34,093 nt of DNA from CAWEFA01 sp963851385 (GTDB lineage: Bacteria; Bacteroidota; Bacteroidia; Bacteroidales; DTGW01), in NCBI GenBank assembly GCA_963851385.1, contig CAWKPE010000020.1, forward strand, positions 1 to 34,093, given 5' to 3'. Position numbers and translations under genes: made by a program. Positions 8,197 to 15,812 of the stretch are shown here, piece after piece. The stretch's first letter is position 1. Every line of letters begins with the position of its first letter. The notes beneath the pieces are model-generated. The model made no database searches and was not told where the DNA came from. It saw only the letters and a list, made by a program, of their open reading frames with translations.

Positions 8197-8970
8197 ATGA
8201 CAAATTTTACAGACTTATTTGATTTTAATGGATGTGAACATCGGAAACAAGAAATTACAAATATAGCCGAGCAAGACTTTGTTTTATTTGATGATGCCAC
8301 AACAAAAGTTTTTGAAGAATTGAAGACTAAGATTGACGAGTCAAAGACAAAGTATACTGAACTTAATAATAAATTGAGCAATTTTGTTGAAGAAAATCAA
8401 GGTATACCAACCTCTGATGACATGGAAATTTATAATGAAATGAATGACCTTGCAGCTGATGAGTATTGGTCAACAGAACACTTAAATGCGTTATCTGAAA
8501 TGAAGGTTGTTTATTTGTTTAAAAGTGTTGAAATAACTATGAAGTCTCTTATACATAGTGCTTATCCGCAAGTCAATACTAAAGATTTTTTCCAATGGGA
8601 AAGCATGGCATCTTATTTTAAAAGTATCGGTATCAAAATTTCAGACTTTGATGGTTATTTAGAAGTAACAGAATTGCGTAAGGTTAATAATAGCATTAAA
8701 CATAATAATTTAATTAACGAAGACATAAACAAAATAATAGATTTTACTGGAAAACCTCAATTTGAATATAAAAACATTGATAACTTTCTCAAACGCATCA
8801 AACATAAAATTCAAAATTTTATTAAGTCGCTTGGGGATGCAATAATTGAGGATCTTTTTGTTTTCGATGATATGAGGTTAGAAAAAATAAGCAATGATTT
8901 TAAATTGAGAATGAAAGAAGAAAATTTGAAAAAACTTGCTGATAAATTGATTGATGGACGGAAACCATGA
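8197..8970 (+). CDS. Unknown protein, possibly HEPN-like
   Basis: This 257-residue, highly charged and mostly helical protein has no signal peptide. I do not recognise the family by sequence. Residues 25-65 look like a coiled coil. The stretch ELRKVNNSIKHNN (about residues 164-176) resembles the R-x(n)-H helix of HEPN-type domains, where an arginine, a polar residue and a histidine form an RNase site. Here the spacing is R-x7-H, longer than the usual R-x4-6-H. A HEPN RNase would fit the toxin-rich surroundings, but this is only a weak inference. It stands as a single gene between two repeats. Confidence 0.6.
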   Translation: MTNFTDLFDFNGCEHRKQEITNIAEQDFVLFDDATTKVFEELKTKIDESKTKYTELNNKLSNFVEENQGIPTSDDMEIYNEMNDLAADEYWSTEHLNALSEMKVVYLFKSVEITMKSLIHSAYPQVNTKDFFQWESMASYFKSIGIKISDFDGYLEVTELRKVNNSIKHNNLINEDINKIIDFTGKPQFEYKNIDNFLKRIKHKIQNFIKSLGDAIIEDLFVFDDMRLEKISNDFKLRMKEENLKKLADKLIDGRKP

Positions 8971-9189
8971 GAATAACCCAGCTGTCAAGCATGGTATATA
9001 CTATAAGGGTTTCGGTGGTTTTCGGGCAGTTTTACCCGCATCAATTTCCCTGCATCTTGATAGTTGGGTAGCCCCGCAATCCATTACAGTCCATACCATC
9101 ATTAAGTAAACTGTATAAATCAGTCTCACAAAATGAAGAAAGGAGTTTATAAATAAATGTTCGTCAATTATTATTTCACATAATACAAT

Positions 9190-9224
9190 ACATATTTCGT
9201 ATATATTTCATACATTTGATATGT
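9190..9224 (+). promoter_or_regulatory. Promoter and inverted repeat before the zinc-ribbon gene
   Basis: TACATTTG (9211-9218) fits the Bacteroidota -7 element TAnnTTTG. It sits inside an inverted repeat ACATAT (9190-9195) and ATATGT (9219-9224), a layout that would suit autorepression. The start codon is at 9239. Confidence 0.4.
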
Positions 9225-9238
9225 AAAAAATATTCAAT

Positions 9239-9661
9239 ATGAAAAACAAGCAGATATCGATTCCTACTAAGGGAGATATAGAGAACAATGATAACTTGGA
9301 TGTATTTAAAGAATTAGAGATATTGGCTGCTTTTAAACAAACAAGTCTAAATCAATATATTGTTGACATTCTGATTGAACATGCAAAAGGATTGCGTATG
9401 TTACAATATAAAGGTGTTATTATTGAGTCAGGTTATTGTCCTAATTGTTATTTAAGAAAAGGTACAGTTGTAAAAACATTTGCGACACCAATTAAAAATG
9501 CACATAAAAATGGATTTGTAGAAGTAAATGATTCATCTTTAAAATATTTAGAAAAAACTGGGACTCATTTTGTAATATGTCCTGACTGCCATTGGTGGGG
9601 GTGGCCCAAAAAAAATGAACTTGATAAGCTAGATAAACTAATTGAAAAAGGCTATTTATAA
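9239..9661 (+). CDS. Small zinc-ribbon protein of unknown function
   Basis: The 140-residue product has two parts. The N-terminal half contains EILAAFKQTSLNQYIVDILI, which resembles the helix-helix region of ribbon-helix-helix regulators. The C-terminal half has two Cys pairs, CPNC (about residues 67-70) and CPDC (about 115-118), the second followed by HWWGW; together they should hold one zinc ion as a zinc ribbon. A DNA-binding role is plausible, and the inverted repeat over its promoter would fit autoregulation. I know no named family for it. The TAA stop is followed after one base by AGTCTCACAAATCGA, a short copy of the repeat motif found at other gene ends here. Confidence 0.65.
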   Translation: MKNKQISIPTKGDIENNDNLDVFKELEILAAFKQTSLNQYIVDILIEHAKGLRMLQYKGVIIESGYCPNCYLRKGTVVKTFATPIKNAHKNGFVEVNDSSLKYLEKTGTHFVICPDCHWWGWPKKNELDKLDKLIEKGYL

Positions 9662-9833
9662 TAGTCTCACAAATCGAATATTTTGGAAAGTTCTGATTTA
9701 TCTTATATTTGGTACTAATATATTACTTATCGCGCTTAAGCTATATTGTGTATTTCCGAATATGGAATGATAAACTGAATAAAACTAAGTATATCCAAGC
9801 AATTATTATAAAACAATGTTATTTAACTAAGAT

Positions 9834-10304
9834 ATGGGATTAATAAAGCATACGGTTGGTTATACAAAACCCTCTGATATTGATTTCAAAGATTTAGATT
9901 TCAAGTATAAGATAATCTTTAATGAATATAATTATACTTACAAAGTTTCGACTGGCTTGGATGATTGGACTATCATGGTTGGAGAAGTCTTAAAGAAGAT
10001 TATAGACGAGATTAACTTTAATGTTAAAGATAGTATAGCAACATTAAATATTTATAATTTGAGTATTGCAGACTTTAAAATCGCACCATTAACGTTTTTA
10101 AACAATAGAATGCAAATTAAATTTTATTATGAGTTAAAAGACATAAACAATAATACATTAAGAAATGGTAATGTCATTGAAATTGTAAAATTTAGTGCGA
10201 TTGCACATGGTACTTTTTCTAAAAGCACTGAAATTGCATTAGTTCGTTGTTTATTTGCTTGTTTAATATCATTACTGAAGGAAATTGAAAGGATTAAAAC
10301 ATAA
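9834..10304 (+). CDS. Unknown protein
   Basis: This 156-residue protein has no signal sequence, cysteine motif or catalytic signature I recognise. It alternates predicted beta strands with two amphipathic helices; the last (ALVRCLFACLISLLKEIERI) is the most hydrophobic part. Codon use and AT content match its neighbours, and the start at 9834 is the only good one. It is a single-gene unit between the zinc-ribbon gene and a truncated gene. No function can be proposed. Confidence 0.5.
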   Translation: MGLIKHTVGYTKPSDIDFKDLDFKYKIIFNEYNYTYKVSTGLDDWTIMVGEVLKKIIDEINFNVKDSIATLNIYNLSIADFKIAPLTFLNNRMQIKFYYELKDINNNTLRNGNVIEIVKFSAIAHGTFSKSTEIALVRCLFACLISLLKEIERIKT

Positions 10305-10489
10305 ACGACAACTGCTAAAATTGCTATAAATTTAATTGCTGGATGCAGAATGAAAAGTAAGAGGAGTCAATATAATTCAGGAACAGCGGATATTTTCAAA
10401 AACGGTTGGACAATCCACGACTAAATTTATATGTAAACCGTTGCATTGTAATGTGTCCCACAAAACGCAGGGTATGGATAAAAGAGGAA

Positions 10490-10509
10490 TAATCGTAATA
10501 TTACGATTA
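10490..10509. promoter_or_regulatory. Perfect 20-bp palindrome
   Basis: TAATCGTAATATTACGATTA is a perfect palindrome lying 34 bp before the ATG at 10544. Size, symmetry and position fit an operator for a dimeric regulator. The motif GTCCCACAAAACGC occurs just upstream at 10455-10468. Confidence 0.5.
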
Positions 10510-10543
10510 CACATATGTTACAGGCAATTTAATAAAGAAAGCC

Positions 10544-10762
10544 ATGAGTAAAAAACAAGACCTACTGAATTTAATTACTTCGGAAGTTAATCAATTTAAT
10601 TCGCTTAACTTTTCAAACAATATTGTTCCGAACTCAATACCAATAGTATGGTTTGGCAATTTTGAAAAATATTTTGCATCTGGTTTAAAAATTATTACGG
10701 TCTCTCTTAATCCTTGGTACAGGCAGGATGAATTTATTTTGTTTTTCTCTCCCCTCTTTTAA
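10544..10762 (+). pseudogene. 5' remnant of a truncated gene
   Basis: The 72-residue reading frame starts like a real protein: a soluble, amphipathic N-terminus and then IPIVWFGNFEKYFASGLKII, TVSLNP. It then ends abruptly in a low-complexity tail, EFILFFSPLF, and a stop. Hairpin repeat copy B begins about 30 bp further on. The start of the frame looks like a family of longer Bacteroidota proteins that I cannot name with confidence. I read it as the N-terminal piece of a gene whose remainder was replaced by the repeat-containing segment. Confidence 0.5.
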
Positions 10763-10793
10763 ATTATCAGGCAATTTGGAAATGCAAGATAAC

Positions 10794-10885
10794 AACCCCA
10801 ACACACATTGCAGCACATTTGCAAGCTCGCACAGACCATCCTGCCGATCAAAGGCTTGCAAAAATGCGGCAATTTTGCTTACGCA
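10794..10885. repeat. Conserved-loop hairpin repeat, copy B
   Basis: The left arm TTGCAGCACATTTGCAAGC (10808-10826) pairs with GCTTGCAAAAATGCGGCAA (10854-10872) at 16 of 19 positions. The 26-nt loop spans 10827-10852. It is flanked by CAACCCCAACACAC on the left and TTTTGCTTACGCAC on the right, as in copy A. It lies directly upstream of a lipoprotein promoter. Confidence 0.65.
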
Positions 10886-10906
10886 CTTTAATGAATTAAT
10901 TTGAAG

Positions 10907-10938
10907 ATTGACTTTGTTACATATTTAATATAAATTTG
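10907..10938 (+). promoter_or_regulatory. Bacteroidota-type promoter of the lipoprotein operon
   Basis: ATTG (10907-10910) and TAAATTTG (10931-10938) are separated by 20 bp, which fits the -33/-7 arrangement (TTTG / TAnnTTTG). The start codon is 28 bp further on. Confidence 0.5.
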
Positions 10939-10965
10939 ATTATACCTAATTCATTCATACATAAA

Positions 10966-11328
10966 ATGAAAACGAGTAAATGTATATTCATTTTTATAGG
11001 GCTTATAATATTTTTCTTATATTCCTGTAAAAAAGATGATGATTTAAAACCACAACTTGAGATTACTGTCATTGATAATATGCAAAAACAAGTTTCAGGA
11101 GCTACTGTATTATTATATACAGACCAACAGAATTGGGAAAATAAAAGTAATCCTTTTCGAACAGGTATTACAAATAGTCAGGGGATCATAAAATTTACCG
11201 AACTTGATGAAGTAAATTATTATATAAGAGCAGAAAATGGTTTATTAAACAATAACTTTAATGAGTGTTATCTCAATGAGTCATTAAAAAAAGGACAATT
11301 AGTTAAGGTAACGGTCACAATTAAGTAA
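10966..11328 (+). CDS. Small lipoprotein with a carboxypeptidase-regulatory-like fold
   Basis: From ATG 10966 the product is 120 residues. It begins with a lipoprotein signal (MKTSK, a hydrophobic core, then LYSCKKDDD), so it should be lipid-anchored at the cell envelope. The mature part, LEITVIDNMQKQVSGATVLL followed by a TGITNSQG turn and an aromatic strand, resembles the Ig-like transthyretin fold of carboxypeptidase-regulatory domains. A longer reading from a TTG at 10936 is possible but would spoil the signal peptide and overlap the promoter. It is seven bases from the next gene, so the two are probably one operon. The ligand or partner is unknown. Confidence 0.75.
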   Translation: MKTSKCIFIFIGLIIFFLYSCKKDDDLKPQLEITVIDNMQKQVSGATVLLYTDQQNWENKSNPFRTGITNSQGIIKFTELDEVNYYIRAENGLLNNNFNECYLNESLKKGQLVKVTVTIK

Positions 11329-11335
11329 AACAAAT

Positions 11336-13420
11336 ATGAAAAAGTTTATCCACATAATTTTTGCAGTTGTTATATTATTGACAACTACATGCAAAAAGGA
11401 AAAATATGAGGAGAAAAATGGTTCTTTAGTAACAGTCCAAAAAACTAAGTATAAAGAGAATACAACTGTTATAGACAGTGCTACTAATTCACGATTAATT
11501 GGGATAGATTCCTCTAAACTTGTTTTTTCTTCAAAAACTGAGAAAACCAATAATATTAAAGTAGGTGATGTTATTATTTCCGGCATTTCATCACAAACGC
11601 CTCAAGGTTATCTGAGAAAGGTAACAAATATTAATGAGTCTAATGGCAATCTTACAATTGAAACTGAACAAGCATTACTGACCGACGCAATTACCGATAT
11701 TGCAATTGATACAACAGTAGTTATAAATGCATCAAGTGGCTTAAAATCTTCTTCTACTCTTCTTAAAACTCAAGATACCCATATTATTTTTTCATTAAAT
11801 AAAATAATTTATGATGCCGATAATGATACTACAACTGAATCAGACCAAATTAAATATAGTGGGGAATTTAGTATTGATATTACTTATAACTTTAAGCTTA
11901 CTATCAAATCAGGAATTATACAACAATTTGAGCTATCAAGCAATACGGTTAATGTATTGACAAATAATATTTATTTGGGTAAAAATCTTGGAAGTTTTAG
12001 TAAAGAAATCACATTGATAAGTTTACAACTTCCCCCAATAGAACCTAGTGGAATTGTTTTAGTGCCCTATCTAAGAATTTATGTAGGTGCTGAAGGTCAA
12101 ATCAGTGCAAGTATATCAGCAACTCAAACGACAACCTATTTAGTTTATGCTGGTCTAAAAAAGGAAAATGGCAACTGGTCTCTATTTTCAGATCAATCGT
12201 TAAATGGAAATATTTTATTTTCAGGTGTTGATATTACTGCTACTGCAAAAGCTTATGTTAAACCGTCACTTGATATTGAGTTTTTTGATTGTAAAAATGC
12301 TAAAGCACAAATCTATGTGAGAGGTTATGCCTTATTGAAAGCCAATCCAAATGAAACACCTTGGTGGGATTTTTATGCTGGTATTGATGCTAAAGCTGAA
12401 TTAACCCTGAAAGCATTATTTGGTTTGATTGACTTTAATTATACACAAGATATATTTGATAAATCATGGCTATTAGCATCAGCAGATATACAAAACACAG
12501 GTCTTGTTTATGATTATGATGGGAATATATATAAAACAGTAAAAATTGGGAATCAATGGTGGATGGCTGAAAATCTAAAAAGCAAACATTATGCAAATGG
12601 TAATATAATTAATGGAGCATATTCCTATAATAATGACTCAAAGGCTATTGCTACTTATGGTCACTTATACACATGGGATGTGGCAACACGTGATGTTGCT
12701 TCTAATTTAACACCGAGTGGAGTTCAGGGTGTATGTCCGGTCAATTGGCATATTCCTTCACAAGATGAATGGGGTATATTAATTGATTATTTGGGGGGGA
12801 CAACTATAGCTGGTGGTAAAATGAAAGAGCTTGGTACAGAGCATTGGAATGCACCAAATGGAGGGGCAACAAATGAGAGTGGCTTTAACGCTTTACCTTC
12901 AGGGTATGGCTTTTCACCAGGTAATTCTTATATGGGTTTAGGTAGTTATGCTTATTATTGGTCAACTACACAGTTCGATTCGACTCTATTCTTTTATACT
13001 GGCTTAGATTATTTAAATCCAATTTGTGGCAATGATGGTAATACTACTAAGGGTGTTCTTTATTCGATTCGTTGTATAAAAGATGACGCAATCTCCAAAA
13101 TATCTTTACCAACCATCGCAACTGACAGTATAAGTGCTATAACCCAAACTTCGGCCTCTAGTGGGGGCAATATAACAGACGATGGAGGGGCTTCAGTTAC
13201 GGTAAGGGGCGTATGTTGGAGTACTAGCCAAAACCCAACAACAGCCGATAATAAAACTACCAATGGCTCAGGCATAGGAAGTTTTACGAGCAGTTTAACC
13301 GGGCTTACAGCCAATACAACCTATTATTTAAGGGCATATGCAACTAATGGCTATGGCACAGGATATGGAAGTGCAATTTTATTTAAAACTATCTGTAATA
13401 TTTGTGAGATTACTCCATGA
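11336..13420 (+). CDS. Large FISUMP lipoprotein with a C-terminal Fn3-like domain
   Basis: The 694-residue product starts with a lipoprotein signal ending TTTCKKEK. About residues 25-390 form a beta-rich region I cannot assign. A FISUMP domain follows from about residue 395 (VYDYDGNIYKTVKIGNQWWM ... WHIPSQDEW ... YSIRCIKD). The end (about 585-690) is one Fn3-like module of the type VRGVCWSTSQNPTTADNKT ... LTANTTYYLRAYATN, usually found in tandem in Bacteroidota surface proteins. It is likely a surface-exposed outer-membrane lipoprotein. It closely follows the small lipoprotein gene. The C-terminus (FKTICNICEITP) is short and may have been trimmed. Confidence 0.82.
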   Translation: MKKFIHIIFAVVILLTTTCKKEKYEEKNGSLVTVQKTKYKENTTVIDSATNSRLIGIDSSKLVFSSKTEKTNNIKVGDVIISGISSQTPQGYLRKVTNINESNGNLTIETEQALLTDAITDIAIDTTVVINASSGLKSSSTLLKTQDTHIIFSLNKIIYDADNDTTTESDQIKYSGEFSIDITYNFKLTIKSGIIQQFELSSNTVNVLTNNIYLGKNLGSFSKEITLISLQLPPIEPSGIVLVPYLRIYVGAEGQISASISATQTTTYLVYAGLKKENGNWSLFSDQSLNGNILFSGVDITATAKAYVKPSLDIEFFDCKNAKAQIYVRGYALLKANPNETPWWDFYAGIDAKAELTLKALFGLIDFNYTQDIFDKSWLLASADIQNTGLVYDYDGNIYKTVKIGNQWWMAENLKSKHYANGNIINGAYSYNNDSKAIATYGHLYTWDVATRDVASNLTPSGVQGVCPVNWHIPSQDEWGILIDYLGGTTIAGGKMKELGTEHWNAPNGGATNESGFNALPSGYGFSPGNSYMGLGSYAYYWSTTQFDSTLFFYTGLDYLNPICGNDGNTTKGVLYSIRCIKDDAISKISLPTIATDSISAITQTSASSGGNITDDGGASVTVRGVCWSTSQNPTTADNKTTNGSGIGSFTSSLTGLTANTTYYLRAYATNGYGTGYGSAILFKTICNICEITP

Positions 13421-13568
13421 CGAAAGGATTTTTTTTAGAGAGTCTCAGATAACGACCAAATTATAGATTTTACATTACAATCAATATAAAATTATTTTCA
13501 GCGACATTCGTTCTGAGACACTATTTTTTTAAGACAAAATAATAATTACTCTTCTGCGCAATGCAGCT

Positions 13569-13889
13569 ATGAATTCTTTGAAGTATAAAGCTGAACTCGC
13601 TTTGGTAAGAAATCAAAATATTGATATTACCAATTTCGAAGATAATATCAATAAGTTTAAAGAGGGATTTGCAAAAAATTATGAATTAGCTAGCCGTAAA
13701 TTTAAAACAGCTATTGAGGAAATAGACAAAACCATTGATCATCTTCAAAAAACCAAAGAAGCACTGTTATCTTCGGACAACAACCTACGTTTGGCAAATA
13801 ATAAAGCGGAAGATCTAACTTTCAAAAAATTAACACGCGGGAATCCTACAATGACAGCAAAGTTTGAAGAACAGTCGGACAAGTCTTAA
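13569..13889 (+). pseudogene. C-terminal remnant of a DUF2130 protein
   Basis: The 106 residues match the end of the DUF2130 domain: NIDITNFEDNINKFKEGFAK, NYELASRKFKTAIEEIDKTI, then NNLRLANNKAEDLTFKKLTR and GNPTM. Full-length members are roughly 400 residues with a long N-terminal coiled coil, which is absent here. The frame stays open only a short way upstream of the ATG. The upstream bases include AGTCTCAGATAACGACC (13441-13457), one of the recurrent repeat motifs, so the deletion junction may lie there. The function of DUF2130 is unknown. Confidence 0.75.
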
Positions 13890-13912
13890 TAAATTAGGGA
13901 TTTTCGGGAGTA

Positions 13913-13970
13913 GAGCAAAAAATAAAATAAGCAAAGTTTTTAATTCAGATTTTGCTCATTTTTTATTTTC
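13913..13970 (+). terminator. Possible terminator after the DUF2130 remnant
   Basis: GAGCAAAA (13913-13920) and TTTTGCTC (13950-13957) form a hairpin with a 29-nt loop, followed by ATTTTTTATTTTC. The long loop lowers confidence. Confidence 0.4.
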
Positions 13971-14079
13971 GGTCTACAAGTTTTTAGAGTTTTCGCATTT
14001 TGTATTACGAAATTAAATTTTTTGCATATAGTTTTCCCACCAGGTAAATTGTAATTACCTGTCATTTATTGATTTATAA

Positions 14080-15444
14080 TCAAGCGATCTTTCTTGCTTC
14101 TTTTTCTTCTGATAAGCGTTTTGCAATTCTTACGGCATTTGCGGTATGGACACCAAAGAATATCCATAAGATTTCATTCTCCTTGGTCCGGGCTTTTATC
14201 TTTTGCAGACCGTAATATTCTTTTTCTGTACCAAAACTACCTTCCATGCGTGTAGCACGTTCTTTACGAAGTTCATAGGCTATGATTTTTCTCTGTCCTT
14301 CATGTTTACCAGTCCGTCCTTTGCGCTTAAAGTTGTGGATGATTTTCTGGGAAGAACAATATTTTCTGTTCGCATTTGTTGCATATATATCATCACCCGC
14401 AATATGAGTAATCTTTCCAAACAAATCCCTTCCGCACCGTATAGAGTTTGGAAGTCTAATTCCTTCATGAAACGCATTAAAACTAAGGTGTTCAATAAAA
14501 TTAACCCCATCAAACTGGATCATATTAACTTTGGCTCCGAACTCTACAGCTTTCACTTCTTTGCCCCTTACAATAGGCCTTATATATGACTTTGCTATGC
14601 TTACTATCCTATCTGGCACACTTTTGCCCGTAACAAACATTTCTTGCTGTTGGGCTAATACCTGCTTGACGATTTTTAACCGCACTTTGTATTTATTTGG
14701 CAGGGTTACGCTTTTCTGATGTAGGCTTTCGACCTCATCCAGCAAGTCAATTAGCTTCGCTAAAAGATGTAGCAGGCTCCGGATGCGTACCCTTGTTTGC
14801 TGGTGCAGTTTCTTTCTCTTACGGCTATAGCTTGTATATTTTTCTTTCTGATCAAGATATTTATTTCTGGGAACCCTCGTTTTAAGCAATTTGCAGATCA
14901 TTTTCAATTGACCATAAGACCAATCGGTACATTCCCACAGTAGCTTTACATTGGTGGGAAAACGCATTGAGGTTTCGTAACATGTGGCATCTTCGAGCAT
15001 AATGTTAGTTTGGCTTAGATAGGGTTTCCAATATCTGGCCAAAACTTCCTGCTGTTTTTGGATGTTTAGCTTGGAAGATAGAATACACCGTATATCACTT
15101 ACAATCTTGTAGTTACTAATCCTATCTGTGCCAAGGAATATCCCACAAAACATTTGGAAGTCAATATTGCCATTTAGATATTCAATGAGCTTGCGATCGG
15201 AACAATCTACATATGACTTTATGAACATCAGTGCCAGCATTCCTTGCGAAGAAAAGATCCTCGAAGGCCCTTTTTTGTTCTCCTTAATATGCAACGACTT
15301 TGAAAGTTCAGTCCAGGGTATTGATTGGTATATTTTACCAAGCTCAGACTTTAGAAAAGATTTCCAGTAGAGAGAAAACTCTTTTTGTGGAGAAAGAAAA
15401 TTAATTTCTTGGGTGCTTTCGTAAATTCTTTGTATTTTTCTCAT
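14080..15444 (-). CDS. DDE transposase, IS5/IS1182-like
   Basis: The 454-residue protein has an N-terminal DUF772-type transposase domain (SSQGMLALMFIKSYVDCSDR, LIEYLNGNIDFQMFCG). It then carries a DDE core: the acid in MLEDATCYETSMRFPTNVKL, a second near IQFDGVNFIEHLSFNAFHEG, and a C-terminal glutamate region RMEGSFGTEKEYYGL. A basic helical insertion (about residues 195-260) separates the first two. It appears full length and intact. Candidate IS ends are GGTCTAC (13971-13977) and GTAGACC (15603-15609), only seven matching bases, so the boundaries are uncertain. A hairpin with a T-run (15462-15501) precedes the gene and could limit transcription entering from outside. Confidence 0.85.
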   Translation of the reverse strand: MRKIQRIYESTQEINFLSPQKEFSLYWKSFLKSELGKIYQSIPWTELSKSLHIKENKKGPSRIFSSQGMLALMFIKSYVDCSDRKLIEYLNGNIDFQMFCGIFLGTDRISNYKIVSDIRCILSSKLNIQKQQEVLARYWKPYLSQTNIMLEDATCYETSMRFPTNVKLLWECTDWSYGQLKMICKLLKTRVPRNKYLDQKEKYTSYSRKRKKLHQQTRVRIRSLLHLLAKLIDLLDEVESLHQKSVTLPNKYKVRLKIVKQVLAQQQEMFVTGKSVPDRIVSIAKSYIRPIVRGKEVKAVEFGAKVNMIQFDGVNFIEHLSFNAFHEGIRLPNSIRCGRDLFGKITHIAGDDIYATNANRKYCSSQKIIHNFKRKGRTGKHEGQRKIIAYELRKERATRMEGSFGTEKEYYGLQKIKARTKENEILWIFFGVHTANAVRIAKRLSEEKEARKIA

Positions 15445-15461
15445 AGTGTTTTAAAGAAATT

Positions 15462-15501
15462 ACCCCGATTTTTAGGCGTTCGGGTCTTTTTCGGGGTTTT
15501 T
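15462..15501 (+). terminator. Hairpin with T-run beside the transposase start
   Basis: ACCCCGA (15462-15468) and TCGGGGT (15491-15497) form a stem followed directly by TTTTCC. It reads as a rho-independent terminator on the plus strand. Confidence 0.5.
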
Positions 15502-15600
15502 CCTTTAAATTACTATATCTTATCTAATTGTAAATCAGAAGTTTTAACTATTTACGAACATCCCAAATTATGGCATTAGACAAAAAAGCGTTGCATAATC

Positions 15601-15644
15601 GAGTAGACCGCCCCGTCAGTTGCTACTGGCGGGGCGGTTTACTC
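15601..15644. repeat. Strong 20-bp-stem hairpin
   Basis: The first 20 bases (GAGTAGACCGCCCCGTCAGT) pair with the last 20 (ACTGGCGGGGCGGTTTACTC) around a TGCT loop. Only two pairs are off, and both can be G-U in RNA. It is very GC-rich for this window. It may be a bidirectional terminator or a REP-like element. The rest of the gap from 15645 to 15812 shows nothing else. Confidence 0.55.
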
Positions 15645-15812
15645 ATTACCTGCTGGCCTTTATTATTTTATCTTAATTCAAATCTAAACAATCTTAATTA
15701 AATGCACAAATGTTCTCAACCATGCTGTGGGGCGGGATGGACTTTCCATTAAACTTTGTAAATGGTAAAAATGAAAGAGTGTCCTGAAAACATTATAAAT
15801 GATTATTACTAG

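Noticed and set aside
13971..15609. Exact IS boundaries at GGTCTAC/GTAGACC.
   Set aside because: Only seven bases match and no target duplication was seen; mentioned as a possibility but not annotated.
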